A stretch of 64,000 nt of DNA, from positions 124,001 to 188,000 of the forward strand of contig CAVOHR010000003.1 in assembly GCA_963695835.1 (NCBI GenBank), read 5' to 3'. Under the pieces are notes generated by a model that was not told the DNA's origin, made no database searches, and worked only from the letters and a program-made list of their open reading frames with translations. How positions within the stretch are numbered: the first letter of the stretch is position 1; every line of letters starts with the position of its first letter. This stretch comes from VRUE01 sp963695835. Lineage in GTDB: Bacteria > Actinomycetota > Thermoleophilia > Solirubrobacterales > 70-9. Positions 23,983-32,581 of this stretch are shown here, piece by piece. The translations under genes were made by a program, and so were the position numbers.

Positions 23983-25266
23983 TCACCGCGCCGGGCTTTC
24001 CTGGTGCGTCGTCCAGAGGGCCGAGACCGGCAGTGCCCGGAGGTTGGGACCGAAGGGCAGCGTCTCGAAGCCGGTGTGCACGACGGCGCCGAACTTGAAC
24101 CGCCCGCCCAGCCTGCCCTGAAGGTGGCGAAGGGCGCCGAAGTCGCGAGAGTGTGGGGTGGCGCCGAGCTTGACCTCGATGCCGCATACCGACCCGTCCC
24201 CTCTCTCGATCAAGATGTCGATCTCACGTCCCCCGGCGGTTCGGAGGTGATGGATGCGGACGTTGGCTTCAGCCCACGTCGCCTGCTTGACGAGCTCCAT
24301 CGCCACGAAGTTCTCGAACAGGGCTCCTGCGAGCGCCGTCTCGTCCTCTTCGAACCGAGCCTGCTCGTAGTCGAGCAGGTGGCAGGCCAATCCCGTGTCG
24401 GGGAGCCAGACCTTGGGCGCCTTGATCAGGCGCTGACCGATGTTCCGGCTCCATGCTCTGGCACGGATCAGCAGGAACAGCTGCTCGAGCAGCGTCAGGT
24501 ACCGCTGTACCGTGGGACGGCTCATGCCCGCATCGCGGGCGATCCCGGTGGGGGAGAGCAACCCTGAGATGCGCGCGGCGGCGAGGCGGAGGAGGGTGGG
24601 GAGCTCGTCGAGCTGCTGCGCGTTTCGGGTGAGATCCCGCACGTCGCGCTCCAGCGTCATCGCGACGTACTCCTCGAACCAGCGCCCCCGTCTGCGCGGC
24701 TCCTCACGTGCGATGGCCTCCGGATACCCACCGACAGTGAGTGCCTCGGCGATCGCGGGGCGGCCAACCGGCGCATTCACGAGTTGCGCCACGCGACCGG
24801 CGAAGAGGTCGTCGATGAAGGTCTCGCGCCGGCCGAGCAGCTCGCCCTGCGAGAGCGGCCAAAGCGGCACCCGCTCCGCGCGGCCGACGAGGGACTCGGA
24901 GATGCGAAGGGTCGCCCAGACGTTTGCCGAGCCGGTGAGCAGGAACATTCCGGCCGGGCGCCCCCCACCGGCACGTGCGCGGTCGACGCGAGCCTTGATC
25001 GCGGGCAGCAGCGCCGGTGCCTTCTGGAACTCGTCGATGCAGAGGGGAAGCGTCGCGCTCTCGATGAATCCCGTGGGATCGTCGTTTGCCGCTGCCCGAG
25101 GACCGTCGTCGTCGAGGGTCACGTAGCGCGCGCCTCGCTCTCCGGCCACGACGGATGCGAGCGTGCTCTTTCCGGCCTGCCTGGGGCCGACGACGATGAC
25201 TACGGGAGTATCGTCGAGAGCGGCATCCAGTCCCGCCTTGATATGCCTGGGGTAGAGACCCACCAT
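23983..25266 (-). CDS. AAA_14 / DUF4143 ATPase
   Basis: A 427-residue protein. Residues 20-150 are an AAA-type ATPase with VGPRQAGKST (Walker A) and LCIDEFQKAP (Walker B); FLLTGSANVW is the sensor region. The C-terminal half is DUF4143, with a winged-helix segment (SRPTVQRYLTLLEQL) and a PD-(D/E)XK-like patch GREIDILIE...GIEVKLG. Such proteins are common in mobile and defence contexts but their function is not settled. Repeated palindromic sites cover its promoter. The GC-poor promoter stands out from its surroundings and suggests transfer. Confidence 0.88.
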   Translation of the reverse strand: MVGLYPRHIKAGLDAALDDTPVVIVVGPRQAGKSTLASVVAGERGARYVTLDDDGPRAAANDDPTGFIESATLPLCIDEFQKAPALLPAIKARVDRARAGGGRPAGMFLLTGSANVWATLRISESLVGRAERVPLWPLSQGELLGRRETFIDDLFAGRVAQLVNAPVGRPAIAEALTVGGYPEAIAREEPRRRGRWFEEYVAMTLERDVRDLTRNAQQLDELPTLLRLAAARISGLLSPTGIARDAGMSRPTVQRYLTLLEQLFLLIRARAWSRNIGQRLIKAPKVWLPDTGLACHLLDYEQARFEEDETALAGALFENFVAMELVKQATWAEANVRIHHLRTAGGREIDILIERGDGSVCGIEVKLGATPHSRDFGALRHLQGRLGGRFKFGAVVHTGFETLPFGPNLRALPVSALWTTHQESPAR

Positions 25267-25325
25267 CTGATAATCGCTCAGATTATATCTGACAATCGCT
25301 CAGAAGCAAACTGACGATCGATCAG
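25267..25325 (-). promoter_or_regulatory. Promoter overlapped by a 22-bp-spaced operator array
   Basis: Three sites, CTGATAATCGCTCAGA (25267-25282), CTGACAATCGCTCAGA (25289-25304) and CTGACGATCGATCAG (25311-25325), follow each other at exactly 22 bp, about two helical turns. On the minus strand TTGCTT (25309-25304) and TATAAT (25287-25282) make a good sigma-70-like promoter with a 16-bp spacer. The start codon would be within about ten bases of the transcript start. A further palindrome TCAGATTATATCTGA sits at 25278-25292. Confidence 0.7.
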
Positions 25326-25419
25326 CGTCAATCCTATGTCAGCGAGAAGGGATCACCGATCGGCACCTGGCCGATCAGCGCTCGACCTTCATCGTGGAAG
25401 TCGACCGCTGCTCAGAGCC

Positions 25420-25673
25420 TCAGCTCGACCCGCCCCAGAAGGCGACGTGATCGCGGATCTTGCGGATCCAGGGGAAGGGATGGCGGTAGGTCCAGGCGGC
25501 GTTGCGATCGGTCTCCCCATCGACCTCGACCTGAACAGCAGGTTCTCCTCGGGGAGGTAGTGTTTGCCGGCGAGGGCGCCGATCCCCCAGATCAAGTTCG
25601 CGAAGCCGGCGACCACGAACATGATCCCGGCGAACCTGAGCCAGCCCGATTGGCGCGCAGTGGATGGCTCCAT
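25420..25673 (-). pseudogene. Chimeric remnant of a DUF7144-like and a DUF427-like gene
   Basis: The first 45 residues from ATG 25673 (SGWLRFAGIMFVVAGFANLI then WGIGALAGKHYLPEENLL) look like the start of a small DUF7144 membrane protein. At about 25540 similarity ends, and in another frame the sequence reads VQVEVDGETDRNAAW, then TYRHPFPWIRKIRDHVAFW, which matches the C-terminus of DUF427 proteins. The join looks like a deletion between two genes. Neither half is complete. The 90 bp between 25326 and 25419 hold nothing I recognise. Confidence 0.65.
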
Positions 25674-25715
25674 CGATGACCTCCTTGTCGCGTGCTCCGC
25701 TGGTCCAGGCCAAGG

Positions 25716-27176
25716 CTATCGGGCGGCTTCGAGCAGCTCCTCGAGCGTCTTCTCCATGCCGCCGGCCAGCAGGTCGAGATCCGGTACCGAATCGCGGTCG
25801 GCGTTGAGCGTGAAGAACACCTTTCCGTCGTAGCTCAGCGCGGCGAGCCCGACCGCGTGGTCGGCGGCCAGGGGGACGAGCGGCCAAGCCTCGGTCATCC
25901 GCGAACCGAACCCGTAGAGGGGGGTCTGGGGGCCGGGCACGTTGGTGATCGTCACGTTGAACAGCCGGGTCGCGAACAGGGATCGGGCGAGGAAGCTGTG
26001 GACGACCGGCGGGGCGTGCCGGGTGAGGTCGAGCAGGGTCGTGGTCCCGAGCGCCTGGGTGCCGGACTTGAGGCTCTCGGCCTCCTCCACCTGGCGCGCG
26101 TAGCGCTCCAGCGGGTCCTCGACGCCGACCGGCAGGTTGACGTACAGGGAGGTGACCCGGTTGCCCATCGCCAGCTCCTCCCCTGCGGCCCGGATGTTCA
26201 CCGGCACCATCGCGCGCAGTCCCCGCTCGGGGAGGGGATCGCCGCGATCGACCAGCAGGCGCCGGATGCCTCCCGTGGCGACGGCGAGGACCACGTCGTT
26301 CACCGTGCCGCCCAGCGACCGCTTGACCGCCTTCAGGTCGTCGAGCGGCGCCCGCATCACGGCGAGCCGGCGCTTGGCTCCGATCGGGACGTTGAGGCTG
26401 GTGCGGGGGGCGGCCATCAGCTCGTCCTGGACGATCACGTCGGCGAGCGCTCGCGAGCGTCGCAGCGCCTCCCTGCCGCGCTCCGGGCGCCGGGCGACGC
26501 CGAGCGCGCCTCCGATCAGCCCGGCGGTCGCCCTCGCGACCCTGACCGGAACCTGGACGGCTCGCCCGGGAAGCCGGGTCAGCCCGGTCGCCGCTCCGCT
26601 CACAGATCCCAGCAGCGAGGCCGGCTGCGGCGCCTCCGGGGCACCCGGGGGTGGGGGGACCGGGCGCGAGGCCGTGCCGGGATCCGGCTCGGTGTCGACC
26701 ACGAAGTGGCCGATGTCGACGGAGCCGACTCCGTCGACCATGCAGTGATGCGTCTTGCTCGCCAGCGCCCAGCGCCCGTCGGAGAGGCCGTCGACGACCA
26801 CCATCTCCCACAACGGCCTCGTGCGGTCGAGGCGCTCGGAGAAGAACTCGCCGGCCCACTCGAGCAGCTCCGCCTCCCCGCCCGGCCGCGGCAGCCCGGC
26901 GGCCCGCACGTGGTTGTGGAGGTGGAACCGCTCGTCCTCGCGCCAGTCGGGCCAGGAGAGGCCTCCGGTGGCGGGGGACGAGAGCCGCTGCCGGAAGCGC
27001 GGCAGCTCGTCCAGCCCCTGCCCCAACCGCCTGGCCAGCTCCGAGACCGACGGCGCTCCCCGGTCCCCCGGCCTCGGCTCGAAGATCATCACGACGCCGA
27101 TGTGCATGTGGGCGCTCTGATCCGCCTCCTCGAGCTCGAGGAAGGTGGCGTCGAGCGCGTTCAGTTGCTCGCTCAT
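25716..27176 (-). CDS. Wax ester synthase / diacylglycerol acyltransferase (WS/DGAT)
   Basis: A 486-residue acyltransferase that esterifies fatty alcohols or diacylglycerol with acyl-CoA to make storage lipids. The catalytic HHxxxDG is seen as THHCMVDGVGS about residue 140. The N-terminus LNALDATFLELEEADQSAHMHIG and the C-terminal segments NVTITNVPGPQTPLYGFG and GLAALSYDGKVFFTLNAD are typical of the family. It stands alone on the minus strand. Confidence 0.93.
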   Translation of the reverse strand: MSEQLNALDATFLELEEADQSAHMHIGVVMIFEPRPGDRGAPSVSELARRLGQGLDELPRFRQRLSSPATGGLSWPDWREDERFHLHNHVRAAGLPRPGGEAELLEWAGEFFSERLDRTRPLWEMVVVDGLSDGRWALASKTHHCMVDGVGSVDIGHFVVDTEPDPGTASRPVPPPPGAPEAPQPASLLGSVSGAATGLTRLPGRAVQVPVRVARATAGLIGGALGVARRPERGREALRRSRALADVIVQDELMAAPRTSLNVPIGAKRRLAVMRAPLDDLKAVKRSLGGTVNDVVLAVATGGIRRLLVDRGDPLPERGLRAMVPVNIRAAGEELAMGNRVTSLYVNLPVGVEDPLERYARQVEEAESLKSGTQALGTTTLLDLTRHAPPVVHSFLARSLFATRLFNVTITNVPGPQTPLYGFGSRMTEAWPLVPLAADHAVGLAALSYDGKVFFTLNADRDSVPDLDLLAGGMEKTLEELLEAAR

Positions 27177-27311
27177 CGGGGGCTCCGTCTCTCGCCCCCA
27201 GTCTACGGCGCCGCTCCCATCGCCGTCGACGACGGGCAGGCTTGCCGGGAGCTCACCCCCGCCGTGACCGGCGGGGAACCGGCACCCCCCCTCGAGACGA
27301 GGCGCCGGCCG

Positions 27312-27863
27312 CTACCCGCCCGCCTCTTCGCCGTTCGGGTGCAGCGGGTACCAGGAGGCGCCGAAGGCCTTGACGTCGGTGCCGTTGGCTTCGCCCGGCT
27401 CGGTGTCGCCGACGTAGGTGTAGAGGGGCCAGCCGGCGTAGGTGACCTGGGTGGTGCCGTCCTTGCGCTTGCCGGTGCCGAGCATCGAGCTGTCGACGCC
27501 GTTCGTCGCGTGCGGCGCGCCGCCGCCGGTCAGTGGCGGCCAGGCACTCGCGCAGGCGCCGTAGCAGGCCGACTTTCCGCCCTTGTCCTTCTCGAAGTAG
27601 TAGAGGGTGAAGCCTTCGGAGTCGACCAGCACCCTGCCGACGTCGCCGACCGCGGCGACCGACACGGCGCCGGACGAGCCGCTTCCGCCGGCAGCGGCCG
27701 AGCCGCCTTCCCCGTAGCCGCCTTTCGCGGATTCGGTCTGCGCGCCGCCGCCTTCTTCGCTGCCGTAGGCGCCGCCTTCGGCGGAGCTACCGCTGCCGCC
27801 GCAGCCGGCGACGAGCGCCGCCGCAGCCGCCAGCGCGGCGATGGCTGAAAGGTTCCTGATCAC
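27312..27863 (-). CDS. Lipoprotein with COG4315-type secreted repeats
   Basis: A 183-residue lipoprotein. The signal ends in the lipobox LVAGC, followed by a Gly/Ser-rich linker of about 40 residues. The folded part has two copies of the repeat seen in COG4315 secreted proteins: GRVLVDSEGFTLYYFEKDKG with ACYGACASAWPPL, and QVTYAGWPLYTYVGD with a C-terminal FGASWYPLHPNG. The function of this family is unknown. It lies downstream of the sigma/anti-sigma pair but separated by about 180 bp, which contain only a small GC-rich hairpin near 27950. Confidence 0.85.
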   Translation of the reverse strand: MIRNLSAIAALAAAAALVAGCGGSGSSAEGGAYGSEEGGGAQTESAKGGYGEGGSAAAGGSGSSGAVSVAAVGDVGRVLVDSEGFTLYYFEKDKGGKSACYGACASAWPPLTGGGAPHATNGVDSSMLGTGKRKDGTTQVTYAGWPLYTYVGDTEPGEANGTDVKAFGASWYPLHPNGEEAGG

Positions 27864-28046
27864 GTTGCCTCCTCGGGTTCTCGGTGTCGACCGTGAGCGT
27901 CTTCGCCCGGCCTACGTGGCCCGAGTGGGATGGGTTCAAAGCCGCTCGGGAAGCCCGAGGCGCTCGAAGGCGACGTCCTCCCGGTCCGCAGTGTGTCGTC
28001 CCGGGCAGAGCAAAGCTAATCGGTTCTGAGAGTCGGTTCGAAGCCC

Positions 28047-28715
28047 CTACGCGCTGCCCGAGCCGCCGACCGGGGCGGCGAAGGCGCGGCGCCCGACCCG
28101 GACGACGATCGCACTGGTTCGCGAGAGGTCGAGGGCCGAGCTGAGGACGGCCTCCTCGTCGGCCCCGTAGCGGTAGCGGAAGGTGCCGGCGGAGAGCCGC
28201 GCGCCGTGCGGGCCGCGCAGGGTCACCCGGCAGAGCGTGCCCGAGCGGACGCCTACGACGTACATGTGGATCTCGGTGCCGAACGGGCGAGGTTCGAGCC
28301 TGGCGTCGATCTTCATGCCCTGGGGAAGCCGCGAGAAGGCGACCCACTGCGAGGGCTTGCCACCGCTGCCGCCGAGCACGAAGATCGCCAGCACCGCCGC
28401 GGTCGCCGCCGCCGCGATCGCGGCGCCCAGGGCGAGGCCGAGCCGCCGCCGCCGCCGCCGCGACGCCCGCCGCTCGGAGCGGATCGTCGCCGCCACCCGG
28501 TCGGCCAGCGCCGGCGGCGGCTGCGGGGCGGCGCCGAAGCGCTCGGGGTCGCCGAGCGGCATCAGCCGCGCGACCGCGTCCAGCGACTCCAGCTCGGCGC
28601 GGCACCCGGCGCAGCCCTCGAGGTGCGCCGCCAGGGCGACGCGCTCCTCGTCCGGCAGCTGGCCGAGCGCCAGCGCCCCCAGCGACTCTCTCCACTCGCA
28701 GCGCTCAGTCGTCAT
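28047..28715 (-). CDS. Anti-sigma factor with zinc-finger N-terminus
   Basis: A 222-residue membrane protein. The N-terminal anti-sigma domain has the zinc-binding HLEGCAGCRAEL motif, then a basic patch (RRASRRRRRRLG), one membrane helix (LALGAAIAAAATAAVLAIFVL) of about 21 residues in two parts, and an extracytoplasmic domain resembling RskA. It would hold the sigma factor encoded just upstream until a signal arrives. Start overlaps the sigma gene by 11 bp. Confidence 0.88.
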   Translation of the reverse strand: MTTERCEWRESLGALALGQLPDEERVALAAHLEGCAGCRAELESLDAVARLMPLGDPERFGAAPQPPPALADRVAATIRSERRASRRRRRRLGLALGAAIAAAATAAVLAIFVLGGSGGKPSQWVAFSRLPQGMKIDARLEPRPFGTEIHMYVVGVRSGTLCRVTLRGPHGARLSAGTFRYRYGADEEAVLSSALDLSRTSAIVVRVGRRAFAAPVGGSGSA

Positions 28716-29214
28716 AGCCGATTTCCTCCAGGGCGACGCGCAGCGCCCGCAGCCCGTAGTAGACGCGGCTCTTCACCGTTCCCTCCGGCACTCCCAGCTC
28801 CTCCGCGACCTCGGCGTAGGGGCGGCCCCGGTAGTAGGTCTCGACCAGGACCCGGCGGTGCTGCTCGCCGAGCCGCCGCATCGCCTCCTCGAGCTGCCAG
28901 GCGAGCAGCGCCTCCTCGAACGGCTCGACCGCCGGCTCGGCCCCGGCCTCGGCGACCCCCGGCCGCGCCGCCCGCGCCCGGCTCAGGTCGATCACCACGT
29001 TGCGCAGGATCGCGAACAGCCAGGTCCGCAGCGAGCCGATCTGCGGGTCGAACCGCTCGCCGGCCCGCCAGGCGCGCAGGAAGGTCTCCTGCACCGCCTC
29101 CTCGGCGAGCCCGGAGTCGCCCAGCGAGCGCACCGCGAACCCGTACAGCTCGCCCGCGTGCGCCGCGTAGGCCGCGCGCACGTCCCGCTCGCCGCTCAGC
29201 GCGCCGGGTGGCAT
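28705..29214 (-). CDS. ECF-type RNA polymerase sigma factor
   Basis: A 169-residue sigma-70 family factor with region 2 (YGFAVRSLGDSGLAEEAVQE then TFLRAWRAG and LRTWLFAILRNVVIDLSR) and region 4 (HRRVLVETYYRGRPYAEVAE, then ELGVPEGTVKSRVYYGLRAL). It would direct stress or envelope genes under control of the neighbouring anti-sigma factor. ATG 29214 was chosen because it follows a GGGG stretch and gives the normal short N-terminus; ATG 29223 is also possible. Confidence 0.9.
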   Translation of the reverse strand: MPPGALSGERDVRAAYAAHAGELYGFAVRSLGDSGLAEEAVQETFLRAWRAGERFDPQIGSLRTWLFAILRNVVIDLSRARAARPGVAEAGAEPAVEPFEEALLAWQLEEAMRRLGEQHRRVLVETYYRGRPYAEVAEELGVPEGTVKSRVYYGLRALRVALEEIGYDD

Positions 29215-29242
29215 GGACCCCATCTTGACGCAGCGCCGCGGC

Positions 29243-29623
29243 TCACCCGACCACGATCTTGCCGTGCATGAAGGTGTGGATCGTGCAGTGGTAGGCGTAG
29301 ACACCGGCCTTGCGAAGGGTCACGGTGACCGAGTGCCCGGGGCGGATGTGGCCGGTATCGAACTTGCCGGCGCTGGTCGCGGTGTGGGCGGTCGAGTCGT
29401 GGTTGGCGAAGGTGAGCCTGGCGCCGCGGGCGACGGTGATCCTGCCGGGATGGAAGGCGAAGTCCTGCATCTCGACCTCCGCCTCGTGCCCGCGGAGGCG
29501 ATGACCGGCGGCGGCCGGCGCGGTGGCGCTCACGATCCCGGTCAACGCGAGTGCCACGGCCGCCGCGGCCACCGCCACGGTGCGGCCTCGGCTCCTCCTG
29601 AGTGAGTCGAGAGTCGATCGCAT
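29243..29623 (-). CDS. Secreted cupredoxin-like copper protein
   Basis: A 126-residue exported protein with a basic N-terminus and a long hydrophobic signal ending near APAAAGH. The mature part is a plastocyanin-type fold: FANHDSTAHTAT gives the first His, and YHCTIHTFMHGKIVVG gives Cys, His and Met of a type 1 copper site. It may pass electrons to or from membrane or periplasmic oxidases. ATG 29623 was preferred over a TTG twelve codons upstream. Confidence 0.88.
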   Translation of the reverse strand: MRSTLDSLRRSRGRTVAVAAAAVALALTGIVSATAPAAAGHRLRGHEAEVEMQDFAFHPGRITVARGARLTFANHDSTAHTATSAGKFDTGHIRPGHSVTVTLRKAGVYAYHCTIHTFMHGKIVVG

Positions 29624-29684
29624 CGCCCGGGCTACGGGCCGCCCCCGGCGGAGGTTCAAATCGTGTGATCCTCCGTCGGGGCCG

Positions 29685-31220
29685 CTAGCCGCCGAGGCGG
29701 AAGGCGACCATTTCCGGCGTCTGGCCTTCCGCCGCCGCCACCCCGGCCGGGACGAGCACCGTGTCGCCGGAGACCGTGACCCCGGTGTTGGTGCCGGCCG
29801 GCAGCGTTTCCTGCCAGAGGATCCGGCCGCTCTTCGCTTCGAAGGCGTAGACGTTGCCTTCGTAGGTGGTGGTGAAGACGAGGTCGTTGACCGAGCTGGT
29901 GGCGCCGAAGGCGGCCGAGGAGAATGCGTGCTTCCACTCGACCGCGCCGCTCGCCGCGTCGAGCGCGACCAGCTCGCCGGTCAGCGGGCTCGATTCTTCG
30001 ACTTCCGAGGGCGAGGAGATCGTCACCGAGTGGTTCACCACCGGCGCGAAGACGCCGGCGCCGTCGGTCGACATCGGCGCGATCACGCCGCCGAGGTTGC
30101 CCGGCGAGACCGTCATCGGCGTCTTCAACTTGGCGTATTCGTGGCGCATCGCGTAGAGCCCGTCGTCGTCGTGGCCGTTGTGGTTGCCGACCGGCCGCTT
30201 CCAGACCAGCTTGCCGCTTTCGGGGTCGAGCGCGATCACGATCCCCGACTTGCCCGCCGCCAGCAGCAGTTCCCTGCCGCCGGACTTGCTCAGGATCGGC
30301 GGGCCCTGGAGGTCCCAGTCGTAGATGTCGTGCGGGGTCAGCTGGTAGTACCACTCCAGCTTGCCGGTCTTCGCGTTCATCTTCACGATCGAGTCGGTGT
30401 AGAGGTTCGGGCCGGGGCGGCTCGACCCCCAGGGGTATTTTCCGGTGCCGGGGAACGGCGCCGGGTTGCCGACCCCGAAGTACATCGAGCCCTTGGCGTC
30501 GAAGGCCGGTGCGTACCAGAGGCCGCCGCCGGAGTTGATGTTGAAGTTCTTCTTCTCCCAGAGGTCGGGCGGGACGGTGTTGAAGTGCCACAGTTTCCTC
30601 CCGGTCTTCGCGTCGAGCGCCCAGAGCACGCCGACGCCCTGCCCTTCGTAGAACTCGGTCGCGTTGCCCGGCACGGTCGAGACGTAGACGATCCCTTCGT
30701 GGAACCCCGGCGCCATGTCGATGCCTTCGTGTTCGTTCTTGGCCAGCGGCACCGACCAGAGCTGCTCGCCGCTTTCCTGGTCGAGCGCGAAGGCGGCCTT
30801 CGAGGTGGCCCCGTAGACGCGGCCTTCGGCGACCACGACCCCGTTCGGGCCCTGGTCGGCTTCTTCGTAGGACCTTTCCCACAGCACGTCGCCGCTTTCG
30901 AGGTCGATCGCCTGCACGTTGGAGGCCAGGTCCTGCGAGTAGACGACGCCCTTGGCGACCACCGGGGCGGAGGAGTAGCTGCCGTAGGTGCTTTTCGCTT
31001 CCAGCGGCAGCGTCCAGGCGACTTCGAGCCGGGTCACGTTCTTGCTGTCGATCGGGCCGCCGCTGTGGCGGGTGTTGGTCGGGTCGATGTTGGGGTAGGC
31101 GTCGCCGGTGAAGCTGACATTGCTCGACGACGACGAGCCGCATGCGCTCAGCAGCACGGCGCTCGCCACGACGAGCAGCGCGACCGGTCCTGCCGCGATC
31201 GACACGGTTCTCCCTGCCAT
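29685..31220 (-). CDS. PQQ-like beta-propeller lipoprotein
   Basis: A 511-residue exported lipoprotein with lipobox LLSACG and about eight propeller blades of the kind seen in quinoprotein alcohol dehydrogenases, e.g. VQAIDLESGDVLWER, AFALDQESGEQLWSV, LWALDAKTGRKLWHF, VALDAASGAVEWKH and VYAFEAKSGRILWQE. GNPAPFPG and HDIYDWDLQGPPIL recall PQQ dehydrogenases, so it may bind a quinone cofactor. ATG 31220 was preferred because AGGGTG lies six bases upstream. It uses GAA and TTC-complement codons somewhat more than its neighbours. It is the last gene in line with the biosynthetic operon upstream, 32 bp after it, so it could belong to that transcript. Confidence 0.87.
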   Translation of the reverse strand: MAGRTVSIAAGPVALLVVASAVLLSACGSSSSSNVSFTGDAYPNIDPTNTRHSGGPIDSKNVTRLEVAWTLPLEAKSTYGSYSSAPVVAKGVVYSQDLASNVQAIDLESGDVLWERSYEEADQGPNGVVVAEGRVYGATSKAAFALDQESGEQLWSVPLAKNEHEGIDMAPGFHEGIVYVSTVPGNATEFYEGQGVGVLWALDAKTGRKLWHFNTVPPDLWEKKNFNINSGGGLWYAPAFDAKGSMYFGVGNPAPFPGTGKYPWGSSRPGPNLYTDSIVKMNAKTGKLEWYYQLTPHDIYDWDLQGPPILSKSGGRELLLAAGKSGIVIALDPESGKLVWKRPVGNHNGHDDDGLYAMRHEYAKLKTPMTVSPGNLGGVIAPMSTDGAGVFAPVVNHSVTISSPSEVEESSPLTGELVALDAASGAVEWKHAFSSAAFGATSSVNDLVFTTTYEGNVYAFEAKSGRILWQETLPAGTNTGVTVSGDTVLVPAGVAAAEGQTPEMVAFRLGG

Positions 31221-31252
31221 GTTTTTCACCCTATCTGTTGAATAAAAGCGAG

Positions 31253-32581
31253 TCAACTATTACTGGAACTTACTAACCGCGTAGAACGTTCCCGCTCGAC
31301 CAGCAGCGGCTGCAGCACCCGGCTCGAGAGCAGGCCGAGGGCGCCGAGGTTGGCGAAGCCGGGGCCCTGGCTGAGACCCGCCAGCCCCGGGATCTGCAGT
31401 CGCGGCTCCATCCCGCGCAGCTCCAGGTTGCGGCCGATCGGCACCTCGGTACCGGCCGGCGTGTCCCAGAGCTGCCCGACCCGCTTCTCGATCTCGGTCC
31501 TGACCCGGTCTCCGAACAGCGTCCGCATCTGCGCCAGCAGGTCGAAGCCGGTGCAGTTGGCGACGTAGTCGTGCTCGGGCCGCTCGACGCCCTCCGGCGA
31601 GTGGTGGACCAGCCGCACGCCCTCGCCGCCGCGGGCCGAGCCGACGTCGGTGACCCTGCCGGTGACGAAGCGGACGCGGTCGTCGTAGGCGATCGCCGCC
31701 AGGCTCGGCGGGTCGAAGACGCCGCGGTCGGAGTGCTTGACGAAGTCGCGCCGCATCTGCCGGTCGAGCGCCGTCCATTCGACCTCGTCCGGGTTGGAGA
31801 AGACGCGGTTCTCGAGGAAGCTCTCGCCGCGGCTCAGCGGCAGCATCGGCGTGTAGATCGTGAACCTCGCCCGCGGCCGGAAGCCGCGCAGGAACATCAC
31901 GCAGCTCAGCGCGCTCTCGCCGCCGCCGACCACGGCGACGTCGCAGCCGCGGTCCTCCGGCAGGCGGGCGAACTCCTCGCGCTTGCTGTCGCAGTGGAAG
32001 ACCCGCGGCGCGATCCCGGGCTCGTGCGGGAAGGCGCGGTGGATTCCCGGCCCGGTCAGGACCAGCGCCCCGGCGCTCAGCTGCGAGCGCCGCTCGCGCT
32101 CCTCGACCTCGACCGTCCAGCGCTCGCCGGCCGGATCGAGCGCGACCTGGGCGACCCGGCCGCGCACGTGGGCGATCCCGGCGGTCGCCCGCGACAGCAC
32201 CCAGGCCAGGTACTCGCCGTAGTCGCGGTGGCGGACCGAGGGCGAGCCGGCGTCGACCCAGCGGGCGTAGCGCCGCTCGCCGACCATGTAGCGCTGCCAG
32301 GAGAATCCCATCACCGCCTCGTCGACCGCCTCGCCGTGCTCGCCGAAGACGTCGAAGCTCCGGTAGGGGAAGCCGATGTCCTTGATCGGCGTCACCGCCA
32401 GCGGCTCGTCGCCGGAGGTCATCCCGTGGCGGCCCAGCCAGGAGGCGGCGACCTCGGTCCCCTCGACGATCGTCAGCGACACCGGGCCGAGCCCGAGGCT
32501 GTTGACCGCGTGCACCTTGGCCGCGATCCCGGCCGCCTTGGCGCCGGCGCCGACTACGAGAAGATCGGGCTCGTTTGCCAT
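31253..32581 (-). CDS. FAD-dependent N-monooxygenase, SidA/IucD/PvdA-like
   Basis: A 442-residue flavoprotein. The FAD loop is LLVVGAGAKAAGIA near the N-terminus, the NADPH loop is VAVVGGGESALSCVMFLRG about residue 213, and YVANCTGFDLLAQ is the conserved C-terminal motif of amine N-hydroxylases. Characterised members hydroxylate the side-chain amine of lysine or ornithine. Within this operon the likely substrate is an amine or aromatic amine made by the other enzymes (inference). It overlaps the P450 gene by 28 bp. Confidence 0.85.
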   Translation of the reverse strand: MANEPDLLVVGAGAKAAGIAAKVHAVNSLGLGPVSLTIVEGTEVAASWLGRHGMTSGDEPLAVTPIKDIGFPYRSFDVFGEHGEAVDEAVMGFSWQRYMVGERRYARWVDAGSPSVRHRDYGEYLAWVLSRATAGIAHVRGRVAQVALDPAGERWTVEVEERERRSQLSAGALVLTGPGIHRAFPHEPGIAPRVFHCDSKREEFARLPEDRGCDVAVVGGGESALSCVMFLRGFRPRARFTIYTPMLPLSRGESFLENRVFSNPDEVEWTALDRQMRRDFVKHSDRGVFDPPSLAAIAYDDRVRFVTGRVTDVGSARGGEGVRLVHHSPEGVERPEHDYVANCTGFDLLAQMRTLFGDRVRTEIEKRVGQLWDTPAGTEVPIGRNLELRGMEPRLQIPGLAGLSQGPGFANLGALGLLSSRVLQPLLVERERSTRLVSSSNS

